Source: Acidobacteriaceae bacterium (lineage in GTDB: Bacteria; Acidobacteriota; Terriglobia; Terriglobales; Acidobacteriaceae). Taken from it: a stretch of DNA of 50,476 nucleotides. The translations under genes were made by a program, and so were the position numbers. Where the stretch lies: the NCBI GenBank assembly GCA_030040425.1, contig JASHTS010000286.1, forward strand, positions 1 to 50,476. Direction: 5' to 3'. Shown here piece by piece: positions 32,574 through 41,338 of this stretch. Position 1 is the first letter of the stretch, and each line of letters starts with the position of its first letter. The notes beneath the pieces are model-generated. The model was not told the DNA's origin. It saw nothing but the letters and a program-made list of their open reading frames with translations, and made no database searches.

Positions 32574-35033
32574 TCATTCCGTTCGCAATGCCTGCATGGG
32601 TTCCACTGAGGCAGCCCGTCGCGCCGGCAGAAGGCAGGCAACCACTCCGACGGCAAGCAAGACGCCGATTGCTCCGGCAGTCAGCGCGGGATCGTACGGG
32701 CTGACGTGATAGAGGAGGCTGCCGACCAGGCGCGCCGAACCAAAGGCCGTGGCCACGCCCGCGATGGCGCCAATCCCAACCGGAAGCAGGCCATCGCGGA
32801 GCACCAGCCGATAGACATTCGCTCGTTGCGCGCCCAGCGCGATGCGCAGTCCGATCTCGCGATAGCGTTGTACGACGGAATAAGTGATCACGCCGTAGAT
32901 GCCGAGCCCGGCCAGAAGCAGGGCGCTCACCGCGAACAGAAGCAACAGGTCCATCTCGAAGCGCTGGTTTTGCACCGAATCGGCGACCAATGCGCCGAGC
33001 GCGCGCACGGTGGGAACCGGCACACCGCGGTCCACGCTCCAGATGGTGTGCCGGATGGTGTCGGCCATCTCGGATGGATCCTGACGCGTGCGCACCACCA
33101 GCCCCGCAGAATCGTCGCACCGATACCAGTACGGCACATAAATCAGCATCGGATCAGGCTTGGCCAGCGTGACCGTCCGCGCGTCTCCGACTTCAGCCGC
33201 CACTGTGAAAGGCTGCTCGTTATCGCGGCCCGCAAACGTGAATTGCCGGCCGACCGGGTTCTTGCCCGGCCAAAGTGTCTTCGCCGTCTTCTCCGTTACC
33301 ACAGCTACATTCCGGCCCCAGTCGCTGGGGCTGAAAAACTGGCCCGCGATCAGGCGCAACTGGATCGCAGAAAAATACTCCGGACTGACCGAGCGAAAAC
33401 TCTCGAGTGGCAGCTGGGTCCAGCTTCGGTTGTCGCCGGGAACGCGCACCATATCGCCCCAGGAGTCGCCGCTCAGCGGCAGGGCGCTCGTGATGGCCGC
33501 GTGCTCCACGCCAGGGAGCTGGTCGAGGCGCCCCAGCACGTTCCGGTAAAACTCTGCGCGATGCTGGCCGTCCGGATATTGCTGCCGCGGCAGATCCACC
33601 ATGGCCGTGAGCGTGTGCTCGCTGGTGAACCCGCGATCCACGCGCATCAACTTCATCAAGCTCGCGGTCAGCAATCCGGTCATCAACACCAGCGCTACGC
33701 TCACCGCCACCTCGACTCCCACCAGAACGCGCCGGGCGCGCCGGCTTGCGCGCGATTCCGTGGCCAGCCGCGATTCGCTGTGGAGGACCTCGTTCGGAGC
33801 CGTGCGGGAAACCAGGAAAGCCGGCGCGGCCCCTGCCAGCAGGGTAGCGAGCGCAGAGAGCGTCAGGGCGCACCCCGCTCCGGCCCAGTCCAGATGCAGA
33901 GGTCCGCGGAAATCAAGGGCCGGGGGAAGGTAGGGTTGCAAGGCGGGAACGATCGCCGCCGCCAGCAAAACTCCCAGCCCGCCTCCGGCCGCGGCCAGCA
34001 CCACGGTTTCACGCAGGGCCATGCGCGCCAACTCCGCGCGCCGCGCGCCCAGCGCGGCCGCCACGGCCAATTGCTGTCTTTGCCCCACTGCGCGCGCCAG
34101 CAGCAGATTGGTGACATTCACACAGCCCACCAGCAGCAGACCGGCCACGGCAGCCAGCAGGATGATCAGCGGTCTCCGGTTATTGCCTACGAGTTCCTGC
34201 TGGAAAGGCGTGACCGCCGCCGAGAGCGTCGATTTTTCATCGGCAGGCAGATTCACGCTGATGGTGTGCTGCAGCGCGTTCAGGTCGGAGGTGGCCGCTG
34301 CAACGGAAACGCCCGGCTTCAACCGGGCCAGGCCGAAGTAATTCAGATCGCCCATCTCTTCGGCCAGGCGCTCCTTCGAAAAGGCCAAAGGCTCCAAAAC
34401 CCCGACAGGAAGCGGACGATTCGTGTCTCCGATGGAGGCCAGCGTTTGCACCGCAGGCATGTGGAACGACCGCGGCATCACTCCGATGACGGTATACGGA
34501 AAACCATTCAGCCGGACGGTTTTGCCCAGGATATTGCGATCGGCGCCGAACTGCTCGCGCCACAGGTCGTACATCAGCACGGCAACATGGTCGTGTCCGG
34601 GCTGCGCCTCACTCACGCTGAACGCCCGCCCCAGCTGGGGCTGCACCTGGAGCACGGAAAAAATCCCCGGTGTCGCCGAGAGCACACCCACCTGCAACGG
34701 ACGGCCCTCGGAACCGAGCGGCACCGAGCCTTGCTGCATCACGGCCATCGAGTCGAAGCTGCGATTGTATTGCTGCCAGTAAGTGAAGTGGTTTGCGCTC
34801 ACAGGAAGAGTCGGATAGACATTGGTCCATTCCGCGGCGATTTCCTGTATATTCACGAGCCGATCCGCCTGCGCAAAAGGCAGGGGACGCAGCATCACGT
34901 CGTAGACCAGGGTAAAAATCGCGGTGGTCGCGCCTATGCCAAGCGCGAGGGTGAGCACGGCAGTGAGCGTGAACCCGGGCGATCTGCGCAAATGGCGCAG
35001 CGCGGAGCGAAGATCGTTCAGCAGCGAGTTCAT
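32574..35033 (-). CDS. ADOP-type ABC permease 1 (MacB/FtsX fold)
   Basis: Membrane permease of 819 aa, of the long acidobacterial MacB-like kind with a soluble N-terminal lead (DLRSALRHLRRSPGFTLTAVLTLALGIGATTAIF). Architecture: helix 1, a large periplasmic MacB-like domain (about 45-270), three helices with FtsX signature (VNVTNLLLARAVGQRQQLAVAAALGARRAELARM), a second periplasmic domain, and three C-terminal helices (IGLRIALGAQRANVYRLVLRDG). It ends with ARRAASVEPMQALRTE. These permeases lack a fused ATPase and rely on separate ABC proteins. The mechanotransmission model known for MacB suggests it drives export through TolC. It is third of three in the cluster, 25 bp from ADOP 2. Confidence 0.93.
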   Translation of the reverse strand: MNSLLNDLRSALRHLRRSPGFTLTAVLTLALGIGATTAIFTLVYDVMLRPLPFAQADRLVNIQEIAAEWTNVYPTLPVSANHFTYWQQYNRSFDSMAVMQQGSVPLGSEGRPLQVGVLSATPGIFSVLQVQPQLGRAFSVSEAQPGHDHVAVLMYDLWREQFGADRNILGKTVRLNGFPYTVIGVMPRSFHMPAVQTLASIGDTNRPLPVGVLEPLAFSKERLAEEMGDLNYFGLARLKPGVSVAAATSDLNALQHTISVNLPADEKSTLSAAVTPFQQELVGNNRRPLIILLAAVAGLLLVGCVNVTNLLLARAVGQRQQLAVAAALGARRAELARMALRETVVLAAAGGGLGVLLAAAIVPALQPYLPPALDFRGPLHLDWAGAGCALTLSALATLLAGAAPAFLVSRTAPNEVLHSESRLATESRASRRARRVLVGVEVAVSVALVLMTGLLTASLMKLMRVDRGFTSEHTLTAMVDLPRQQYPDGQHRAEFYRNVLGRLDQLPGVEHAAITSALPLSGDSWGDMVRVPGDNRSWTQLPLESFRSVSPEYFSAIQLRLIAGQFFSPSDWGRNVAVVTEKTAKTLWPGKNPVGRQFTFAGRDNEQPFTVAAEVGDARTVTLAKPDPMLIYVPYWYRCDDSAGLVVRTRQDPSEMADTIRHTIWSVDRGVPVPTVRALGALVADSVQNQRFEMDLLLLFAVSALLLAGLGIYGVITYSVVQRYREIGLRIALGAQRANVYRLVLRDGLLPVGIGAIAGVATAFGSARLVGSLLYHVSPYDPALTAGAIGVLLAVGVVACLLPARRAASVEPMQALRTE

Positions 35034-35058
35034 CTTACGCCTTCCTCCCCGTCGAGCA

Positions 35059-37581
35059 TCATTCGATGCGCAGCGCCTGCATAGGCTGCACTGCCGCGGC
35101 CCGGCGCGCGGGCAGCGCCGCTGCCAGCAGAACCATCAGCGCGGTCAGCGCCACGGCTCCCAAAAGCGACAGCGGGTCAAACGACGCGACACCGAAGAGC
35201 TCGCTCGAAAAGAGCCGCGCCAGTGCAACCACCAGGGGCAGCGCAACGGCCGTTGCCGTTATCGCAATCCATGCCATTTCGCGCACTACCATCGCCATCA
35301 CGCGGGAACGCGGCGAGCCCAGCGCCAGCCGCACGCCGATCTCCCGCGTGCGCTGTTCCGTGGAATAAGCCAGAACGCCATAGAGCCCCACCGCTGCCAG
35401 CACCAGCGCCAGCGCCGCGAACCCGGCGGAGAGAAAGGCAAGCGCGCTTTCGTCGGAGGCGCTGCGATCCACCTGCTCCTGCATGGTGCGCAGCCCGTCC
35501 ACCACCAGTGTGGAATCGAGCTGATGCATCGCACTGCGGATCGCCGGTTCCACAATCTGCGGCGCTAGGGTGGTATACGCGTAGATTGTCACCCCGGTGG
35601 GATGCTTCATCTGCAGATAAGGCCGGTAAACCCCGCCTTTCAACGGCGTGCGCATGTCGGTATGCCGCGTGTTGCCCACGACGCCCACGATGGTGGTATC
35701 GAGCTTTACGCCATTGCCGTTGCCCTGCGCGATCAGCCGTCCCAGCGCATTTTGCGGCGTGCCGAAAAAGCGCTTGGCAAATGCCAGGTCGACGATGGCT
35801 ACGCTCGGCTGACCTTGCCTATCGCTCTCCGTGAACTCGCGGCCCACCAGCAGCGGCTGCCGCAAGGTGGCGAAATAGCCGGGCGTGATCCAGCTATCTT
35901 CAAAGTCCATATTCTCGTCTTCGCCGGGCTTGTATCCCTGCACAGAGAAATTGGAGCTTTCGGTATCGCCCGCCAGCTCCGGATCGGTCGTCGCCGCTGC
36001 CGACACCACCCCGTGAATGCGGCGGACGGCATCGAGCGAATTGAAGACGATCTGCGATGCGCGCTCTTCGCCATAGCCGGAGTTCGAGGGATCGAGATTG
36101 AAAGTGACCAGATTATCGATGGCGAATCCCACCTGCTGGTGGCGCAGATGGTCGAGTGTGCGCACGAACAGACCTGCTCCGCCGAGCAGCACAACGCCAA
36201 GGCCGATTTGCACGCCAACCGCCAGCTTGCGGAAGCGCTGCGATCTTCTCGAGGCGGTGCCCGAATTCTGGCGCAGGGCGCTGGCCATATCGGGATGGAA
36301 AAAATGATAAACGGGAGCCACGCTGAAGAGCATCGTCGCCAGAAGCGAAACGGCCAGCGTGAACAGCAGAATGCGCCCGTCAATGGAAGCGGAGTACGGC
36401 TCGCCTCCGGAGTCGGAGCTGGTCATCAGCCGCACCAGGATGGCAGAGACCATCGGCGCCAGCGCAACTCCCGCCGCCGCGCCCGCTGCGCCCAGCAGTC
36501 CGCCCTCGATGAACAATTGCGCAACAATGTGCCCGCGCCGCGCGCCCAGGGCATAGCGCATGGCCATCTCGCGGGCCCTTACCGCGGCGCGCAGCAGCAG
36601 AAGCGTAGCCACGTTCACGGCGCACAGCACCACCAGCAGCCCCGCCATGCCCATGAGGATGATCAGCGGCTTTTCAAGATCCTTCCGGGCCGGCGAGAAT
36701 CCCCTGGCATCGTCCAGCACTTTGATGTGCGATTCATCCAGAAAGGCTTTCTTGAAGTGCTCCGATGTGGTTTTGAGCAGCGCCAGCTCATTGGCCCGGA
36801 GCGCATACCACAGCGGGCCCAGGCCGGCTTGGGCCTGCGCGCGTGTAACGCCGGGCTTGAGCCGCGCAACCAGGGTAAGAAAAGCGGAACGATGATTGTT
36901 CAGGTCGTCGAGCTGTGCTCTCCACGGGATGGCGATATCCACCATGCTGACGGGAAGAAAGATTCCCGGCCTGAATCCGCCGATCGCCGAGTCGAAGTTC
37001 CGAGGCGCTACGCCGACAACGGTGAAGGGATGCCCATTCACCAGCACCGTCTGCCCGATCACCTCCGCCGAGCCCGCGAACCGGCTCTTCCAGTAGTTGT
37101 AACTGAGCACGGCGACAAAATTCGCGTCTTTCGCGGTGTCGTCCTGCTGCGTGAAGAGCCGTCCCAGCGCCGGCCTGAGACCCAGCAGTTGAAAGTAGTT
37201 GCCGCTGACGATCTCCGCGTCTTCGTTCTCGGCCTGATTGCGCCAGCTCAGACCCAGGCTGGTGCGGTCGGCGGCCAGGATGCCGCTGAAGACCTGGTTC
37301 CGGTCGCGCAGATCTTTGTACATGGGATAGGAAAAATAGTTGCTCGAGTCCCCGCCAAAGCTGCTCATCGAGCCGGAAAAAGCGCCGGACCATTGAAAGC
37401 GCACCAGCTCCTGCGGCCGCACCACCGGCAACATGCGCAACAGCGCCTGGTCGAAGAGGGTGAAGACCGCGGTGTTCGCGCCGATGCCCAGCGCCAGCGT
37501 CAGCAGCACCGTGAGCGTGAAACCCGGCGACTTGCGCAACTGGCGCAGCGCGTAACGCATGTCTTGGAAGATCGCGTTCAT
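35059..37581 (-). CDS. ADOP-type ABC permease 2 (MacB/FtsX fold)
   Basis: Second ADOP paralogue, 840 aa, with the same plan. The N-terminal mark is MRYALRQLRKSPGFTLTVLL, then ALGIGANTAVFTLFDQALLRMLPV. The first FtsX core is VNVATLLLLRAAVRAREMAMRYALGARRGHIVAQL, and the second begins LALVLAAVGLYGVLAYSTEQRTREIGVRLALG. The C-terminus is ARRAAAVQPMQALRIE. GAGGAGG stands upstream of the ATG, within or next to a leftover ADOP tail. Its periplasmic domains differ strongly from ADOP 1 and 3, consistent with different substrates or hetero-oligomers; which cannot be told from sequence. Confidence 0.93.
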   Translation of the reverse strand: MNAIFQDMRYALRQLRKSPGFTLTVLLTLALGIGANTAVFTLFDQALLRMLPVVRPQELVRFQWSGAFSGSMSSFGGDSSNYFSYPMYKDLRDRNQVFSGILAADRTSLGLSWRNQAENEDAEIVSGNYFQLLGLRPALGRLFTQQDDTAKDANFVAVLSYNYWKSRFAGSAEVIGQTVLVNGHPFTVVGVAPRNFDSAIGGFRPGIFLPVSMVDIAIPWRAQLDDLNNHRSAFLTLVARLKPGVTRAQAQAGLGPLWYALRANELALLKTTSEHFKKAFLDESHIKVLDDARGFSPARKDLEKPLIILMGMAGLLVVLCAVNVATLLLLRAAVRAREMAMRYALGARRGHIVAQLFIEGGLLGAAGAAAGVALAPMVSAILVRLMTSSDSGGEPYSASIDGRILLFTLAVSLLATMLFSVAPVYHFFHPDMASALRQNSGTASRRSQRFRKLAVGVQIGLGVVLLGGAGLFVRTLDHLRHQQVGFAIDNLVTFNLDPSNSGYGEERASQIVFNSLDAVRRIHGVVSAAATTDPELAGDTESSNFSVQGYKPGEDENMDFEDSWITPGYFATLRQPLLVGREFTESDRQGQPSVAIVDLAFAKRFFGTPQNALGRLIAQGNGNGVKLDTTIVGVVGNTRHTDMRTPLKGGVYRPYLQMKHPTGVTIYAYTTLAPQIVEPAIRSAMHQLDSTLVVDGLRTMQEQVDRSASDESALAFLSAGFAALALVLAAVGLYGVLAYSTEQRTREIGVRLALGSPRSRVMAMVVREMAWIAITATAVALPLVVALARLFSSELFGVASFDPLSLLGAVALTALMVLLAAALPARRAAAVQPMQALRIE

Positions 37582-37603
37582 TCTGCCAGCCTCCTCTCGT
37601 TCC

Positions 37604-37678
37604 TTACTCCGTGCGCAGGGCGCGCATCGGCTCGACCTGCGCCGCGCGGCGCGCGCTTCTCATTCCGGGCATCGACGC
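37604..37678 (-). pseudogene. Leftover C-terminal tail of an ADOP permease
   Basis: Directly after the stop of ADOP 3, a 25-codon frame encodes RSARRAAQVEPMRALRTE and a TAA stop (37604-37606). This is the exact closing motif of ADOP permeases: ADOP 1 ends ARRAASVEPMQALRTE, ADOP 2 ARRAAAVQPMQALRIE, ADOP 3 HRAASIEPMQALRVE. There is no start or membrane part. It marks the end of a former fourth permease, or of a gene shortened by recombination between tandem copies. Confidence 0.75.
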
Positions 37679-40237
37679 TCACTCCACGCGCAGCGCCTGC
37701 ATGGGCTCGATCGATGCGGCGCGGTGCGCGGGAATGAAGGCCGCAACCGCCGCGCAGACATTCAGCACCACGATGGAGCCGGCCAGGGCCACCGGATCGT
37801 AGGCCTGCACATGGTAAAGCTGGCTGGCCATCAGGTAACCCGCAAGCAGGGCGGCCGGAACCCCCAGGAGCAATCCGAAGACGATCTGCCACAGCGCGCT
37901 GCGCAACACCAGGCTCACCACGTTCGGCCGCGTGGCGCCGAGCGCCATGCGGATGCCGATTTCACCCGTGCGGCGCGCGACGAAGTACGACATGACGCCA
38001 TAGAGCCCCACGGAGGCGAGCACCAGCGCGAGGATTCCGAACAGGCTGGTCAGGCGCGCAACCAGCCGATCCTCGGTGAAGTTGCCTTCAACCTGCGCAT
38101 CGAACGGGAGCAGGCCGGTCACGGTGAGATTCGGATCGATGCCCGCAAAGGTATGGCGAACCAGGCTCTCCACATTCTCTTGCGGCGCGCTGAAGTCGAT
38201 CACCATGGCGTCCATGAACATCGACTGGTTTTCCGTGGTGATCATGGCCTGCTCTTTGTAGCTTAAGAATTGCTGCGCGAGCGGCCGCAGATAGACCGGA
38301 TGGATGTCCTCGCGCGGCATGTTCATCTTGAAATCGCGAAAAACGCCCACGATCTCCCAGGCGCCCGAGTACTGCGGGAGGTCGATGCCGAAGTGCTGCC
38401 CCACGGGATCCTTGCCGGGGAAGAACCTCTTGGCGAACGTCTCGTTCACAATCGCCACGGGAGTGGAGGTCGCGGTGTCCTGGTCGGTGATGTTCCGGCC
38501 GCGAACCATGGGAACGCCGATGGAATCGAGAAACTGCGGGCTCACGCGGTCCCACGTGGAGCCGCAGCGATCGGTTGGGCGCGGCGCCGGGTGTCCCTGC
38601 TGGATGACGCACTCGCCCCAGTTGTCACCCTCGAGGGGGCTGTACATCGCCAGACTGATCGAAGAAACTCCAGGCAAAGCCGAAAAACGATCCTCGATCT
38701 GCCGGTAAAGCGCAGGCAGCCGGTCAATTGAATAGCCCGCGCCGGCCTCGTCAAGGTGAAGCACGTAGCGATTTGCCGTGACCACGCCGAAGTTCTGGTG
38801 CTCCAGCCGCGCCAGCGATTTGCTCATGAGAATGGCGCCGGTGAGCAGCACCAGCGAAAGCGCGGCCTGAAAGACCACCAGCGCCTTCTGCGGAAGAGAC
38901 GATCGGTCGCGCGTGGAGCGGTTAATGCCGCGCAGCGCCTCGGCCGGTTGCGCATGCAGCGACAGCCAGGCCGGTGCGGTGCCGAAAAGAACTCCTGTGA
39001 TTACCGAAACCAGAAGCGCGAAGCCCAGAATCGTCCACGAGGGGCTTGCGCTGATGGGCATGTACCTTGCATCGGGAAAAGCAAGTGCAAGAATGGTGTG
39101 CGAGCCGGCAAACGCCACCAGCAGTCCGGCCGCGCCGCCGAGGGTTGCCAGCACTACGCTTTCGGTGAGAATCTCCCGCAAAATCCGGCTTCGGCCCGCC
39201 CCCAGGGCCGTGCGCAGGGCGATGTCGGCACGCCGCCTCGTGGCCCGCGCCAGTTGCAGATTGGCAATGTTGGCGCAGGCGATAAGCAGAACCACGGCGG
39301 AGAGAATCATCAGCATCCTCAGCCCCGCGCCCGCTTGCTGCTGCAGGTTCTGAATTCCTCCTCCGCCGGGCACGATCTTCACGTGCTGCTTGTAGACGAT
39401 CGAGCCCCCATTGTTCTCCGTCATCTTCGGGTCCGACCAGATCCATTGCCGCAGATCTACGGAAAGCTTGGCCTGAAGGGCGGCGATGTTGGTGCCCGGC
39501 CGCGCGCGGCCCAGCAGGTAAAGCCAGTGCGACTCGCGTTCATGCAAGATGGAGCTGTCGCCGCGGACATAAGGTTCGCTGTTGAGCGGAAACCAGAAAT
39601 CCGGAGGCGAGCCCGCCACCCGGTCGCCGAAGAAGCCCGGCGGAGCAATGCCGACCACGGTAAACGGCCGCGCCTGGATAAAGAGCGTCGAGCCCAGGAT
39701 CGCGGCGTCGCCGCCATATTCGCCCTGCCATGCCTCGTAGCTGAGCACCGCTGCCGGCGCTGCGGCCGGCGCATCGTCGGTGTCCGCGAGCATCCGGCCT
39801 TCGTACGGCCCCACGCCGAAGGTCTCAAAATAATTGCCGGAGACAAACTCGCCGCGCAGCGATTTTGCCTGTGCGCTCCCGCGCCGCACGCTCCAGGTCC
39901 ACTGGCCGGCCTGCATGGCCGCGAGTTGTTCGAACTCAGGCGCGGACCTCTTCAGGTATTGATAGAGATCGTAGGAAAAAATGGTGAAGTCGCCGCTGTC
40001 CGACGAGCCCCCGGGAAATCCGCCTTCGACGCAGCAGTCGTGATTGTCGCCGATGCGGTAAAGCTGCGCCGGATTGGCAACGGGGAGCGTGCGCAGCAAA
40101 ATCGCGTGCACCAGCGTGAAGATGGCAGTCGTGGCGCCGATACCCAGCGCCAGGGTGACAATCGCCGTGATGGTGAATCCGGGCGATCCGCGCAACTGCC
40201 TCAACGCGTAACGGACGTCCATCCACAGGTTGTGCAT
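37679..40237 (-). CDS. ADOP-type ABC permease 3 (MacB/FtsX fold)
   Basis: First ADOP permease of the operon in transcription order, 852 aa. Marks are DVRYALRQLRGSPGFTITAIV, then ALGIGATTAIFTLVHAILL, the FtsX core ANIANLQLARATRRRADIALRTALGAGRSRIL and the C-terminal VGLYGVMSYFVARRTGEIGIRMALGATRPNVV. The first periplasmic domain has a distinctive cysteine pair (DNHDCCVEGGFPGGSSD), and the second has CVIQQGHPAPRPTDRCGS. Those four cysteines are absent from ADOP 1 and 2 and could form disulfides. It is followed immediately by a leftover ADOP tail. The 279-bp gap upstream, toward ATPase 1, holds no gene. Confidence 0.93.
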   Translation of the reverse strand: MHNLWMDVRYALRQLRGSPGFTITAIVTLALGIGATTAIFTLVHAILLRTLPVANPAQLYRIGDNHDCCVEGGFPGGSSDSGDFTIFSYDLYQYLKRSAPEFEQLAAMQAGQWTWSVRRGSAQAKSLRGEFVSGNYFETFGVGPYEGRMLADTDDAPAAAPAAVLSYEAWQGEYGGDAAILGSTLFIQARPFTVVGIAPPGFFGDRVAGSPPDFWFPLNSEPYVRGDSSILHERESHWLYLLGRARPGTNIAALQAKLSVDLRQWIWSDPKMTENNGGSIVYKQHVKIVPGGGGIQNLQQQAGAGLRMLMILSAVVLLIACANIANLQLARATRRRADIALRTALGAGRSRILREILTESVVLATLGGAAGLLVAFAGSHTILALAFPDARYMPISASPSWTILGFALLVSVITGVLFGTAPAWLSLHAQPAEALRGINRSTRDRSSLPQKALVVFQAALSLVLLTGAILMSKSLARLEHQNFGVVTANRYVLHLDEAGAGYSIDRLPALYRQIEDRFSALPGVSSISLAMYSPLEGDNWGECVIQQGHPAPRPTDRCGSTWDRVSPQFLDSIGVPMVRGRNITDQDTATSTPVAIVNETFAKRFFPGKDPVGQHFGIDLPQYSGAWEIVGVFRDFKMNMPREDIHPVYLRPLAQQFLSYKEQAMITTENQSMFMDAMVIDFSAPQENVESLVRHTFAGIDPNLTVTGLLPFDAQVEGNFTEDRLVARLTSLFGILALVLASVGLYGVMSYFVARRTGEIGIRMALGATRPNVVSLVLRSALWQIVFGLLLGVPAALLAGYLMASQLYHVQAYDPVALAGSIVVLNVCAAVAAFIPAHRAASIEPMQALRVE

Positions 40238-40516
40238 TCTTGCCGCCTTCCTCAGAAGTCCTGTACGTCGCTCCGCTTGCCTCGCAGCGCCCGCTGCGGT
40301 TCCGCTGACGCTGCGACCCTCCCGCGGTTGGTCCTCACGCTTGTCTAAACTTCACCGGCGCCGTCGTTGCGTGCGTCCTTGCAATCACCGGCTGCTTCGA
40401 GCTTCTGCACGCACGCCCAGGCGCAGAGAGAAAGCTAAGGCGGGCACACGCTCCCGCGAGCACCGCGCCCAGCCGGATGCGCAGGCTCCGTCATGGCCTG
40501 GGGCCTTAAGCGAATC

Positions 40517-41239
40517 TCACGCTTGCGCTTCGGCTTCCATCTTCTTCTGCTCCTGCTCGCTCACCACCTTACCGTCGAACAGGTGCACCTCGCGCTCCGC
40601 ATGGCGGGCAAAGCGCGGATCGTGCGTGACCATGCAGATCGTCGAGCCTTCGCGATGCAGATCGGCCAGCAGGTGCATTACCGCTTCACCGTTTTTTGAA
40701 TCGAGATTTCCGGTGGGCTCATCGGCCAGCAGGATGGAGGGCGATCCGGCCAGCGCGCGCGCCACGGCCACGCGCTGCTGTTGGCCGCCCGAAAGCTGCG
40801 CCGGATAGTGCCGCATGCGGTGCGCCATATTCACCCGCTCCAGCGCCTCTTTCACGCGCCGTTTGCGCTCCGCCGAAGGCATCCCCGCGCGATAGGTGAG
40901 CGGCAGTTCCACGTTTTCTTCCACGGTCAAATCGCCGATCAGGTTGAAACTCTGGAAGATGAACCCGATCTCCTGGTTGCGGATGCGCGAGCGCTCGCTG
41001 AAGTTCAGGTTCTCCACCGGGTTGCCGTTGAGCAGATAGCGTCCGCCCGTCGGCGTATCCAGCAACCCCAGAATGGAGAGCAGCGTGGACTTGCCGCAGC
41101 CCGAGGGGCCGGACATGGCCACGTATTCGCCGCGCGAAATCGTCAGGTGAACGCCGGAGAGCGCATGCGTCTCCACTTCGTCGGTGTAGAAGATCTTGGT
41201 CAGATCCTCGATCTCAATCAATTTGCCGTTCGCTGCCAT
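40517..41239 (-). CDS. ABC transporter ATP-binding protein 1 (MacB/LolD type)
   Basis: Cytoplasmic ATPase of 240 aa. Walker A is GPSGCGKST, the Q-loop segment IGFIFQSFNLIGDLTVEENV, the signature LSGGQQQRVAVARAL, Walker B ILLADEPTG and the H-loop MVTHDPRFARHA. All are canonical, unlike ATPase 2. The start is taken at MAANGKLIEIEDL (41239) because GGGGGA precedes it; a second ATG at 41251 lacks a ribosome site. It lies 99 bp after the adaptor gene, with an array of 7-nt repeats between them. It probably powers ADOP 3 and perhaps all three permeases. Confidence 0.94.
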   Translation of the reverse strand: MAANGKLIEIEDLTKIFYTDEVETHALSGVHLTISRGEYVAMSGPSGCGKSTLLSILGLLDTPTGGRYLLNGNPVENLNFSERSRIRNQEIGFIFQSFNLIGDLTVEENVELPLTYRAGMPSAERKRRVKEALERVNMAHRMRHYPAQLSGGQQQRVAVARALAGSPSILLADEPTGNLDSKNGEAVMHLLADLHREGSTICMVTHDPRFARHAEREVHLFDGKVVSEQEQKKMEAEAQA

Positions 41240-41251
41240 TCCATCCCCCAT

Positions 41252-41286
41252 TCAGTTGTCAGTGGTCAGTGATCAGTGGCCAGTGT
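41252..41286. repeat. Five-copy 7-bp tandem repeat (TCAGTGG-like)
   Basis: Consecutive units are TCAGTTG, TCAGTGG, TCAGTGA, TCAGTGG and CCAGTGT. It lies between the adaptor gene and the ATPase 1 gene, ending 12 bp before the chosen ATG. Similar CAGTGGT/CAGTTGT arrays occur between genes in various environmental bacteria (from memory, not checked). Confidence 0.75.
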
Positions 41287-41338
41287 TCGGAGCGCACTAG
41301 GGTCGATTTCTGCTCGCCAGCGCCTTGGTGCCTGCCGC

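Noticed and set aside
32706-35084. 792-codon plus-strand open frame opposite ADOP 1
   Set aside because: Antisense shadow; its product is His/Arg/Gln-rich low-complexity sequence with no known fold, and the minus strand has full permease motifs.
40369-40416. Inverted repeat GCGTGCGT / ACGCACGC in the gap before ADOP 3
   Set aside because: Loop of 32 nt and GC-rich simple sequence; likely chance, and no T-run for a terminator.
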